From positions 1-19,268 of the forward strand of contig JBGPYM010000027.1 in NCBI GenBank assembly GCA_041493205.1: a stretch of 19,268 nt of DNA, written 5' to 3'. Source of the DNA: JBGPYM01 sp041493205. Lineage in GTDB: Bacteria; Bacteroidota; Ignavibacteria; UBA10030; UBA6906. Shown in pieces: positions 7,656 to 14,558 of this stretch. The stretch's first letter is position 1, and each line of letters starts with the position of its first letter. Below the pieces are notes generated by a model. That model did not search any database, was not told the DNA's origin, and saw only the letters and a list, made by a program, of their open reading frames with translations. Position numbers and translations under genes: made by a program.

Positions 7656-8093
7656 TCACTCAGTCGGTACACCCTCCGAGAGAACACGCATGCAGCGGAG
7701 AAACGAGGTCCACCTCTCGGTGGGGATGTTCCCGAGGACATACCGTGCCCGGTCGTGTGAGATTGAAAGAAGTTGGTGCATCACCTTTGCGCCTTTGTCC
7801 GTCAATTGAACGATCTCTTCCCGGTGATCCTCCGCTCCATGAATTCGGGTGATCAGTCCTTTCTTCTCGAGAGTCCGCAACACTTTGGAGATCGATGTGA
7901 CGCTCAGGCCGACTGCGCCTGCGAGTGTACAGACCCGGCCGGGCCTCTCTGACGAAATGACGATGATGCTATGGAGCTCATTGACCGTCAGGCCGAGCGA
8001 TGCGGAGAGCTCTCTGTTGGTTTTTTTTGCCTGGAAGGAGAGTGTGAGGAGAATCTCTGCCAGACGCTGTTCGAGATTTTCGGTGGCTTCCAT
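7656..8093 (-). CDS. MarR-family transcriptional regulator
   Basis: This is a 145-residue winged helix-turn-helix protein. The DNA-binding part is around SSERPGRVCTLAGAVGLSVTSISKVLRTLEKKGLITRIHGAEDHREEIVQLTDKG, which shows the MarR recognition helix (SVTSISKVLRTLEKKG) and the wing (DHREEIVQLT). Flanking helices at both ends would form the dimer interface. MarR proteins usually repress nearby genes by binding palindromes and let go when a ligand or oxidant is present. It is divergent from the hydrogenase operon and lies 65 bases before the cytochrome gene on the same strand, so it may control both. No clear Shine-Dalgarno is seen before its ATG. Nothing in the sequence shows the ligand. Confidence 0.93.
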   Translation of the reverse strand: MEATENLEQRLAEILLTLSFQAKKTNRELSASLGLTVNELHSIIVISSERPGRVCTLAGAVGLSVTSISKVLRTLEKKGLITRIHGAEDHREEIVQLTDKGAKVMHQLLSISHDRARYVLGNIPTERWTSFLRCMRVLSEGVPTE

Positions 8094-8117
8094 GTGCTTG
8101 CATTACTTCAATATTTG

Positions 8118-8127
8118 TGCCCGGGCA
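8118..8127. promoter_or_regulatory. Short palindrome upstream of marR
   Basis: TGCCCGGGCA is a perfect 10-bp palindrome located 24 bases upstream of the marR start codon. Its position would suit autoregulation of marR. It does not share sequence with the palindrome in the hydrogenase promoter, so a common regulator is doubtful. A palindrome of this length can occur by chance. Confidence 0.25.
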
Positions 8128-8278
8128 ACTATTGTCGTTTGGGGAGCACTATTCGACATTCTCCGCATAATAGCTCTCCAAAGAGTTGATTTATTCATCC
8201 TGATCGTAGAAGAAATCAGCAGGGTCGAAGGAAAAAACCGGCCCTCGGTCGAAATCGAATGTGTTGAATATCTCGTTA

Positions 8279-8307
8279 TTGACAATCGCTGAACGGTTCA
8301 GTAGCTT
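8279..8307 (+). promoter_or_regulatory. Promoter of the hydrogenase operon
   Basis: A perfect -35 TTGACA (8279-8284) is followed by exactly 17 bases and a weak -10 TAGCTT (8302-8307), which keeps the key first T, second A and last T. A poor -10 with a perfect -35 is common at regulated promoters. Transcription would start near 8315 and leave a leader of about 165 bases. No competing promoter of similar quality was seen nearer the gene. Confidence 0.5.
8289..8301. promoter_or_regulatory. Candidate MarR operator inside the hydrogenase promoter
   Basis: CTGAAC-G-GTTCAG is a perfect 13-bp palindrome with a single central base. It occupies the spacer between the -35 and -10 hexamers, so a bound repressor would block RNA polymerase. 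The divergent marR gene starts 196 bases away. That MarR binds here is an inference from position and symmetry. Confidence 0.5.
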
Positions 8308-8479
8308 GGCCTGATTTCCTCCGCGATGAGTGGCTCGTCGCAGGAGCGAAGGAACCTCCGAGCGTTTCAGGTTTACGCACCCACTCGAACGACCCGCTAC
8401 CCCTGCAACTCGCCTCCGTCCGTCATCCCGCTCATTCCAGTCGTTCAAGATTGTCCTCACAACGCGAAAGGACCACGCG

Positions 8480-9433
8480 ATGCCGCCACGTCACGGAATT
8501 TCCCGCAGGGATTTCGTCCGCTGGGCAGTGGCTGCCCCTGCTGCCGTTGGCTTCATGAAGGACTTTCCCGAAAAGCTCGCCGTCGCACTGCAAAAGATTG
8601 TGAAAGAGTATCCCATTATCTGGCTCCAGGCATCTACGTGCAGTGGTTGTTCTGTCTCTGTCATTAACACGATTCACCCGAGCATCAAAAATGTCATCCT
8701 CGAACAAGTCCTTCCGGGACACAGACTCATCCTGGCATATCACGGGACATTAATGGCGGCGACGGGGTCATTGTCCATCGACGCAGCGAAGGAGACAGCA
8801 CAAAAGTACGCAGGCAAATATGTGCTCGTCGTCGAAGGAGCAATTCCAACCAAACAGAATGGCATGTACGGATCGATCGGAGCGGAGGCGGGAGCGCCCG
8901 TGACAATGCTGAAGTGGACGGATTTCTTCGGCCGCAAAGCGATGGCTGCGCTTGCCGTCGGGACCTGTGCGGCGTACGGCGGCATTCCCGCCGGAGAACC
9001 GAACCCCTCCGGATGCAAGGGATTGACCGAGGTGTTTACGTCTTTGAACATTGCAACCCCGGTGATCAACATCCCCGGCTGCCCGAGTCACCCCGACTGG
9101 TTCATCGGGACGGTGTCGAAGATCCTGCTGTACGGGATGCCGAAGCCGAAAGAACTCGACGAGATCGGGCGACTCAAACTGTTCTACGGTCAGTCGGTGC
9201 ACAACCGCTGCATCAACCGCAATTTTCTTGACGACGGAATATTTGCCGCCAGGTTCGGTGATGAAGGGTGCCTCCTGGAACTCGGCTGTAAGGGGCCTTT
9301 TACGCACGCCGATTGCCCGATCCGGCTTTGGAACGGCGGCGTGAATTGGTGCATCAACGCCGGCTCCCCCTGCATCGGCTGTACCGAAAAAGGATTTCCG
9401 GATGAGCATTCACCGATTTATCAGAGAAGGTGA
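8480..9433 (+). CDS. hyaA: [NiFe]-hydrogenase small subunit, Tat-exported
   Basis: This is the iron-sulfur electron-transfer subunit of a respiratory-type (group 1-like) hydrogenase. The 317-residue protein opens with a twin-arginine signal (SRRDF, residues 8-12), so the folded dimer is exported. Proximal cluster ligands are C54, C57, C163 and C201. Distal ligands are H241, C244, C264 and C270. The medial site has C279, C298 and C301, and also C291 at the position that is Pro in standard [3Fe-4S] enzymes, so a medial [4Fe-4S] cluster is likely. The extra cysteines of oxygen-tolerant proximal clusters are absent (plain TCSGC). No C-terminal membrane helix is present; the protein ends in DEHSPIYQRR. 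The ATG at 8480 has AAAGGA upstream; the 50 residues of open frame before it are leader. The symbol is by analogy and the subgroup is uncertain. Confidence 0.96.
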   Translation: MPPRHGISRRDFVRWAVAAPAAVGFMKDFPEKLAVALQKIVKEYPIIWLQASTCSGCSVSVINTIHPSIKNVILEQVLPGHRLILAYHGTLMAATGSLSIDAAKETAQKYAGKYVLVVEGAIPTKQNGMYGSIGAEAGAPVTMLKWTDFFGRKAMAALAVGTCAAYGGIPAGEPNPSGCKGLTEVFTSLNIATPVINIPGCPSHPDWFIGTVSKILLYGMPKPKELDEIGRLKLFYGQSVHNRCINRNFLDDGIFAARFGDEGCLLELGCKGPFTHADCPIRLWNGGVNWCINAGSPCIGCTEKGFPDEHSPIYQRR

Positions 9434-9438
9434 ACACC

Positions 9439-10929
9439 ATGAATACAATCAAAACGACCGTCATGCTCGATCCAATGACCAGGATCGAAGGACACCTGAA
9501 GATCGAGGCAGTGGTGGATAACAAGAAGGTCGTCGAGGCGAGGGCAGAGGGAACGCTCTACCGGGGATTTGAGCAGATTCTCATAGGACGAAACCCCGTC
9601 GATGCGATCCAGATCACCCAGCGGTTTTGTGGAGTTTGTCCGACCCCCCACGCTATCGCCTCGTCCCAGGCCCTCGAAAATGCGTTCGGAATCATGCCGA
9701 CGGATAACGGCCGCATCATTCGGAACATCATGCAGGGAGCAAATTACATTCAGTCGCACATCCTCCATTTCTACCACCTGGCGTCGCTCGACTATTTCCG
9801 CGGGCCGGATGTTCCGCCGTTCATCCCGCGCTTTGAAGCCGATTATCGAGTGCCGAAGGCAGTTCACGATGCACTCGTCGAACACTATATTCAGGGCTAT
9901 CAGATCAGGCTGAAGGCCCACGAACTTTGCGCGATCTGGTCCGGCAAGATGCCGCACATGGCTTCAATCGTCCCGGGCGGCGTTTCCATTAGACCGCGCA
10001 TTGACAACATTACTACGTCATTGTGGCGGCTTAATGAGCTCCGGGAGTTCATCGACAATGTATATGTCCCCGATGTGTTCACCCTGGCAGAGGTGTATCG
10101 TGATTACCTGGATATCGGTGAGGGGTGCAAACGGCTGATGTCGTTCGGCCTCTTTGACCTCGATGCCGAACCCGATGTCACGAAGCGCAATCGGTTCTTC
10201 CCGATGGGGCGCATGGCTGATGGACAGATCGAGCGCGTTGACCCGGCCAGGATCACCGAGGATGTCCACTCTTCCTGGTATGAATCGCCGAGCCACCTGC
10301 ACCCGCAGCGTGGGGAAACGGTTCCTAACCCGGAAAAGAAAGGCGCATATAGCTGGCTGAAAGCCCCGCGGTATGACAATCAGTCGTACGAGGTCGGTCC
10401 GCTTGCAAGGATGGCCATGGCGTATCAATCGGGCAAGAACGCGAAGGCGTACAAACTCATCGACGGGGCCCTCAAGCACTTTCAAGTCGGACCGGAAGCA
10501 CTCTATTCTGTTATGGGGAGACACCTTTCCCGCGCGCTCGAGTGCAAGCTCGTGGCGGATGAGCTCGAAGGAATGATCATGCAGGTGAAGCTGGAGGAAC
10601 CGGTCTGCACCGATCACAAGATCCCGGATGAGGCTCACGGCATGGGTCTGTGGTGTGCTGCGCGCGGAGCGCTCGGTCACTGGATCGACATCAAGGGAGG
10701 AAAGATCGCGCGGTACCAGGCCGTGGTGCCGACGACCTGGAACGCATCGCCGAAAGATGACAAAGGTGGCCCGGGTCCCATAGAGCAGGCGATTATCGGG
10801 GCGACGGTGGAAGACACGGAGAATCCTTTTTCCATCGCACGCATCGTCCGGTCATTTGATCCGTGCATAGCCTGTGCGGTACACCTCCTGCAACCAGGCA
10901 GGTCCGTGAAGTCATTCAGGTTACTCTAA
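9439..10929 (+). CDS. hyaB: [NiFe]-hydrogenase large (catalytic) subunit
   Basis: This subunit carries the Ni-Fe(CN)2CO site that splits or forms H2. In the 496-residue protein the first metal-binding motif is RFCGVC (residues 62-67, ligands C64 and C67) with H71. The second is DPCIACAVH (474-482, ligands C476 and C479). Both pairs are cysteine, so this is not a NiFeSe enzyme. A 14-residue tail after H482 should be cut off by the maturation protease encoded next. The ATG at 9439 is preferred because AGAAGG lies 8 bases upstream. A GTG at 9430 overlaps the small-subunit stop and would add three residues. The subunit has no signal of its own and would be carried out with the Tat-tagged small subunit. 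No cytochrome b gene follows, unlike in E. coli hya operons. Confidence 0.97.
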   Translation: MNTIKTTVMLDPMTRIEGHLKIEAVVDNKKVVEARAEGTLYRGFEQILIGRNPVDAIQITQRFCGVCPTPHAIASSQALENAFGIMPTDNGRIIRNIMQGANYIQSHILHFYHLASLDYFRGPDVPPFIPRFEADYRVPKAVHDALVEHYIQGYQIRLKAHELCAIWSGKMPHMASIVPGGVSIRPRIDNITTSLWRLNELREFIDNVYVPDVFTLAEVYRDYLDIGEGCKRLMSFGLFDLDAEPDVTKRNRFFPMGRMADGQIERVDPARITEDVHSSWYESPSHLHPQRGETVPNPEKKGAYSWLKAPRYDNQSYEVGPLARMAMAYQSGKNAKAYKLIDGALKHFQVGPEALYSVMGRHLSRALECKLVADELEGMIMQVKLEEPVCTDHKIPDEAHGMGLWCAARGALGHWIDIKGGKIARYQAVVPTTWNASPKDDKGGPGPIEQAIIGATVEDTENPFSIARIVRSFDPCIACAVHLLQPGRSVKSFRLL

Positions 10930-10932
10930 ATC

Positions 10933-11388
10933 ATGTTGTCCACGCTCGTCCTCGGCGTGGGGAACATCCTCCTCTCCGACGAGGGAGTAGGTGTCCATGT
11001 CGCTCGGCGCCTCCAGGCGCTCCACCTCCCGCCACGCGTTGAAGTGATCGACGGGGGGACGGAAGGGTTTGAGTTGATCCGGTTTTTTGAGGGCCGGGAG
11101 AGAGTCATCATTGTCGACTGCCTCATGTCACATGATCCCCCGGGGACAATCATCCGGGCTGCGCCGGATCAGCTCAAACTTCAGTGGGCACCCGGGTTCT
11201 CGCCCCATCAGAGCGGCTTGCGGGAGCTCCTGTTCTCGGCCCGCGCCCTTCCTTCCCCTCCAGCGATAACCATCCTCGGCATCGTCCCCGCGGAAACGGG
11301 GAAGATAAGCTCGTCCCTCAGTGTCGCTGTGGCAGGGAGAATGGAGAAAATTGTCGCTTCCGTCCTTGAAGTAGTCCGAGAACTGTAG
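10933..11388 (+). CDS. hyaD: Hydrogenase maturation endopeptidase
   Basis: This is a HyaD/HybD/HycI-family protease that removes the C-terminal tail of the large subunit after nickel insertion. The 151-residue protein has the family opening GVGNILLSDEGVG (8-20). The likely nickel-sensing ligands are E17, D62 (VIIVDCLMS) and H92 (PHQSG), which match the E. coli HybD trio E16/D62/H93. It starts three bases after the large-subunit stop, so it is in the same operon and probably specific for that subunit. Other maturation genes (hypA-F) are not in the window and must be elsewhere. Confidence 0.95.
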   Translation: MLSTLVLGVGNILLSDEGVGVHVARRLQALHLPPRVEVIDGGTEGFELIRFFEGRERVIIVDCLMSHDPPGTIIRAAPDQLKLQWAPGFSPHQSGLRELLFSARALPSPPAITILGIVPAETGKISSSLSVAVAGRMEKIVASVLEVVREL

Positions 11389-11448
11389 CGGTCGACCCGT
11401 TCGTCACTTTTGTGCATCATACGGATAGACCAGATGAAAGGGAATTAC

Positions 11449-11676
11449 ATGAGTGAGATCCTGGGTATCGAAGAGGCGGAAAGGCAGAATATCCTGATTC
11501 GCAGGTATTGCGAAGAAGCGGAGAAAATCATTGAGGACGCTCCGGACTACACGGCGGCAGTCCGGCTCAAGGAATCACTCTGCAGGCGTTTTGCGGAGGA
11601 GTGTGACAGCGAATTGGTGGTCAATGCGACGAGCCAGTATCTCGACCGCGTCCTTAGTAAACATTGGAAGGTTTGA
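11449..11676 (+). CDS. Small helical protein of unknown function in the hydrogenase operon
   Basis: This 75-residue protein is charged and predicted helical (about 33 percent Asp, Glu, Arg and Lys by eye). It has three cysteines (in IRRYCEEAE, ESLCRRF and EECDSE) and no signal peptide or membrane segment. AAAGGGA lies 5 bases before the ATG at 11449, which supports that start over the ATGs at 11434 and 11410. It is 60 bases downstream of the maturation protease and reads the same way, so it is probably the last gene of the hydrogenase operon. I do not recognise the family. A hydrogenase accessory role is possible from position only. Confidence 0.7.
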   Translation: MSEILGIEEAERQNILIRRYCEEAEKIIEDAPDYTAAVRLKESLCRRFAEECDSELVVNATSQYLDRVLSKHWKV

Positions 11677-11678
11677 TG

Positions 11679-11904
11679 TTACAGCAGTTTTTGGATTTCC
11701 TCTTCGAAGACCTCCTTGTTTATCAATGATGAAAGTCGTGGGGATCGACTCGATCCCCCCGAATTTCATTGATACATCATCTGTTCCGAATAAGATCGGA
11801 GAATTCTTCCCGTTCTCTACTGCAAAAGCCTGGACCTTTTCGGACTCGTCAAGAGCGACCCCGACAACCTGCACTCCCTCCCGAAGTTGCTCTCGAGTTA
11901 TGTC
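11679..11904 (-). pseudogene. Remnant of a TlpA/thioredoxin-like gene
   Basis: Reading leftward from 11904, the frame gives GVQVVGVALDESEKVQAF, then ILFGTDDVSMKFGGIESIPTTFIIDKQ, the centre of a TlpA/redoxin fold with the cis-Pro loop SIPTTF. Upstream there is an in-frame stop (TAA at 11907-11905). The active-site CxxC half is absent, and the acr3 stop is only 25 bases away. Downstream the frame shifts. After IDKQ the next frame reads EVFEEEIQKLL and a stop at 11679, which is a normal family ending, with about 15 expected residues missing between. The gene therefore lost its 5' half and a 3' segment. Intact relatives are periplasmic or cytoplasmic disulfide-reducing proteins. The surviving frame also runs on to 11575 as nonsense inside the hydrogenase-operon gene. 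Confidence 0.75.
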
Positions 11905-11929
11905 TTAAACGCAAGCTTCTCGTCTACCG

Positions 11930-13024
11930 TCAGGCAGGCAGGCGCGGGCTGGGTGCCGCGGCGTCCGGCGCGACCGGGAACCAGTGGCGGGTTCTGTTAC
12001 AGACGGAACATACCGACAGCATCACAGGCACCTCGACGAGGACACCCACCACGGTCGCAAGCGCAGCCCCGGAATCCGGCCCATACAGCGCGATTGCTGT
12101 CGCAACGGCGAGCTCGAAGAAGTTGCTTGCCCCGATCAGCGCGCCCGGTGCAGCGATGGTATACGGCACTTTGAAGAGCCTCATAAGTCCGTACGCGAGC
12201 GAGGAATTGAAATAGACCTGCAGCAGAAGGGGAATCGCTATCAGGATCACATGCAGCCAGCGCCCTGTGATGTTGTCTGCCTGAAAGGCGAAGATGAATA
12301 TCAGCGTGGCGAGAAGCGCGATGATCGTCACCGGGTGCCAGAGCTGTATATACCTGGCCTCAAACCACTCCTTTCCCTTTGCCTTGATCAGGACGATCCT
12401 GCTGAAGCTTCCGAGGGCAAGGGGGATCACAATGAATATTACCACGCTGTACATCAGTACCATAAATGGAACTGAGAGGCTGCTCGCACCGTTGACAAGC
12501 AATGTGACGATCGGGGCAAACAACAGCAGCATGATCAAATCGTTTATGGCCACCTGCACCAGCGTATAGGGCGCATCGCCGTCGGTGAGAGAGGACCAGA
12601 CAAACACCATCGCCGTGCAAGGCGCAGCGGCCAGGATGATGCACCCCGCAATGTATTGATCGCTCAACGGCTCGCCGATCCACGCGAAGAAGAGGTGCCT
12701 GAAGAACAAACTGGCAAGGAGCGCCATGGAGAACGGCTTGACAAGCCAGTTGATGAAGAGTGTGATCAGGATTCCCTTTGGCTGTCTCCGGACTCCGGCG
12801 ATACTCGTGAAATCTATCTTCAGCATCATTGGGTAAATCATCAGCCAGATCAGAATTGCAATTGGCGCATTGATATGGCTCCCTCTTCCGAACTCCATCC
12901 CCCGTAGAACATCGATCACTCCCGGCAAGAGCTTCCCCAACGCAATACCCGCAATCATGCAGAAGATCACCCAGAGCGTCAGGTACCTTTCAAAGACAGC
13001 CAGTCTTTTTTGTGCAGGATGCAT
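11930..13024 (-). CDS. acr3: ACR3-type arsenite efflux permease
   Basis: This is an inner-membrane transporter of the bile acid/arsenite permease superfamily that expels As(III). The 364-residue protein has about ten hydrophobic segments. Its ACR3 signatures include PIAILIWLMIYPMMLKIDF, the conserved Cys in LAAAPCTAMVFVWS, PYTLVQVAINDL near the middle, and GASNFFELAVATAIALYG with VEVPVMLSV near the end. It opens with a cytoplasmic leader (MHPAQKRLAVFERYL). No strong Shine-Dalgarno is seen. No arsR or arsC gene is present in the window. The only neighbour on the same strand is the thioredoxin-like remnant, so this may be a reduced arsenic-resistance island. Confidence 0.95.
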   Translation of the reverse strand: MHPAQKRLAVFERYLTLWVIFCMIAGIALGKLLPGVIDVLRGMEFGRGSHINAPIAILIWLMIYPMMLKIDFTSIAGVRRQPKGILITLFINWLVKPFSMALLASLFFRHLFFAWIGEPLSDQYIAGCIILAAAPCTAMVFVWSSLTDGDAPYTLVQVAINDLIMLLLFAPIVTLLVNGASSLSVPFMVLMYSVVIFIVIPLALGSFSRIVLIKAKGKEWFEARYIQLWHPVTIIALLATLIFIFAFQADNITGRWLHVILIAIPLLLQVYFNSSLAYGLMRLFKVPYTIAAPGALIGASNFFELAVATAIALYGPDSGAALATVVGVLVEVPVMLSVCSVCNRTRHWFPVAPDAAAPSPRLPA

Positions 13025-13344
13025 GCTCGTTGCGCCTATCGATGTCGTAGGTGTTGAAAAAATTTACACTCAGGAGGTCGCGCAATTCTGCGATCGCGTG
13101 CAGCGTTGCTTTGGATCACACGATGCGCGAGCGAGAGCGTCGGAGTGCGAAGTATCACTACACCTCGGGCCGCAGTTGAATAGTATAGGGTGCACGCCGG
13201 GCGCGACCCCGCGTTCCCCCAGCGCTTCACACGTTCTATTCGAAGAAAAATATCTCATTCGAGAAGGCACCGTCCTTCGGATCCGGTGGATTTGCCTGCA
13301 TGCCTGGCCTTCTCTTGCGTCGCTGAAAGTGTACGAGGGAGTGT
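13025..13344. other. Divergent intergenic region between acr3 and the pilin-like cassette
   Basis: I see no supportable gene in these 320 bases. Open frames here have no Shine-Dalgarno and no recognisable motif. The region should hold promoters for both flanking units. A weak plus-strand candidate is TTCACA near 13227 with an AT-rich stretch about 17-19 bases further on. GAGGGAG at 13335-13341 is the Shine-Dalgarno of the next gene. No ArsR-like operator could be picked out. Confidence 0.4.
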
Positions 13345-13908
13345 ATGGTTCGTTTCGAGATGATCTTTCTCATTTTTGCGGGTGCGCTGCTCGCCACACT
13401 CATGTTGACCGAAAACTCGGGCAACATGTCGACGGAGGAAACCGTTCTGACCAGCAAAATCGGGCTGAATGCGATCTCCGTCGCCAACTCGTTCATCGAG
13501 AAGGCGACAAGCAACGCGCTCTACTTCGACGAGTACACTGTGACGCATGCTGTCCAGCCCCGTCCGACCAGCCCGACAGACTCCGCGGCGCTTCTTGCCA
13601 ACCTCTCCGTGACCCTCGGGCCCGAACCGGGCGAATCATCCCCGTCGACTTTCGAAGACGTCGATGACTACAACAACTACAGCGACACCGTCGGGGTCGA
13701 AGGCATCGGACTCTTCCATGTCGTGTGTAAAGTCCGGTACTACGACCCGTCCGGGGATACCACGACGTCCACGAGAACCTGGTACAAACTGGTCACCGTT
13801 GCAGTTACCGACACCGTCCCCGGGTCCGATGTTCATTTCCTCCAGATCCAGGGTGAGCAGGTTGCCATCCGGCGAAGCGTCGTCGTAAGCTATTATAATT
13901 TTCTGTAA
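13345..13908 (+). CDS. Pilin-like protein with N-terminal membrane helix, first of cassette
   Basis: This 187-residue protein has one N-terminal hydrophobic helix (about residues 5-22). An extracellular-type domain follows, rich in Ser, Thr and Asp, with a beta-strand-like C-terminal half (HVVCKVRYYD, WYKLVTVAVTD). A clear GAGGGAG Shine-Dalgarno precedes the ATG. The layout and the two genes behind it resemble minor-pilin/PilX-type cassettes of uncultured FCB bacteria. The canonical prepilin cleavage motif (G before F-T-x-x-E) is not present. It starts an operon of three closely spaced genes. No specific family can be named from the sequence. Confidence 0.75.
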   Translation: MVRFEMIFLIFAGALLATLMLTENSGNMSTEETVLTSKIGLNAISVANSFIEKATSNALYFDEYTVTHAVQPRPTSPTDSAALLANLSVTLGPEPGESSPSTFEDVDDYNNYSDTVGVEGIGLFHVVCKVRYYDPSGDTTTSTRTWYKLVTVAVTDTVPGSDVHFLQIQGEQVAIRRSVVVSYYNFL

Positions 13909-13919
13909 AGGGAGAAGCA

Positions 13920-14558
13920 ATGGGTTTCCAGATTATCCTGGATTTTCTTGGGGCAACGATGCTCGGCGGAGCCTTTCTTCTCAATCTCCTGCACTTTCAG
14001 GGAGACGATTTCCAGAGAAAACAGGAATCGCGCGATGACATCGTTGCGCAGCAGAATCTCACCGCCCTTGTCAGTCTCCTGGAAGAGGATTTCCACCGCA
14101 TCGGCTATTGCGCCCTTCATGAGAACATGACAGCCCCCGTGGTGATTGCTGCGGGACCGGACTACATCTCCTTCAAGACGGATCTCGTCACCGACGCCGC
14201 GCCGGAAGGGGACGGGACCATCGATTCAGTTGCCTATATGCTGGGCGGACTCCTGCACTCGGCCGCGAATCCCCGGGAACGTATGCTCTATCGCGTGGAA
14301 AACGGCGGGCAGTGGGAAGGATCAAGCCTCGGCGTGACATATCTTGACTTCAAATACCACAAATACAACGGGGACACGCTCGCCCGTCCGGTCTCTTCCG
14401 CGCAGCTGAAGGAAATCGCAGGGATCGAGGTCACCGTGCGCGTGGAAAACCAGTATCCGTTCGTGCTCCCTGAAACGGCCGATTCCCTCGGCATTATTAA
14501 AGTCAACTGGAAACAACTGGATTTCGAGATCAAGAACTTTGGGCGGGGGGCTCCGTGA
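13920..14558 (+). CDS. Pilin-like (PilW-type) protein, second of cassette
   Basis: This 212-residue protein begins MGFQIILDFLGATMLGGAFLLNLL, a short start followed directly by a membrane helix (about 3-24). It continues with an amphipathic helix (RDDIVAQQNLTALVSLLEEDFHRIGYC) like the alpha1-C region of PilW/PilJ minor pilins. The remainder is a beta-rich domain (SVAYMLGG, MLYRVENGG, GVTYLDFKYH, IEVTVRVENQYPFVL). GGGAG lies 7 bases before the ATG and 11 bases separate it from the gene upstream. The stop overlaps the next start in GTGA. A leader peptide as short as MG would be unusual for a prepilin, so processing is uncertain. Confidence 0.75.
   Translation: MGFQIILDFLGATMLGGAFLLNLLHFQGDDFQRKQESRDDIVAQQNLTALVSLLEEDFHRIGYCALHENMTAPVVIAAGPDYISFKTDLVTDAAPEGDGTIDSVAYMLGGLLHSAANPRERMLYRVENGGQWEGSSLGVTYLDFKYHKYNGDTLARPVSSAQLKEIAGIEVTVRVENQYPFVLPETADSLGIIKVNWKQLDFEIKNFGRGAP

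Larger units (their letters stand above)
8094..8479. other. Divergent intergenic region between marR and the hydrogenase operon
   Basis: This 386-base gap separates two divergently transcribed units. I see no convincing gene in it. The open frames that cross it lack Shine-Dalgarno sequences and family features. It holds the hydrogenase promoter and its candidate operator (8279-8307) and a 10-bp palindrome near marR (8118-8127). A leader of about 165 bases lies before the hydrogenase start. No riboswitch fold was recognised in that leader. Confidence 0.6.

Noticed and set aside
7591..7659. Longer start for the cytochrome gene at 7659
   Set aside because: The ATG at 7590 has AAAGGA in good position and begins directly with the signal peptide; the upstream codons overlap the marR stop.
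8191..8460. Minus-strand 89-codon frame in the marR-hydrogenase gap
   Set aside because: It crosses the promoter region, has no Shine-Dalgarno and shows no family feature.
8330..8479. Longer start for the hydrogenase small subunit at 8330
   Set aside because: It would put 50 basic residues before the Tat signal. The ATG at 8480 has a good Shine-Dalgarno and places SRRDF correctly.
13036..13230. Minus-strand 64-codon frame upstream of acr3 as an arsR remnant
   Set aside because: No helix-turn-helix or metal-binding cysteine pattern of ArsR is visible, and there is no Shine-Dalgarno.
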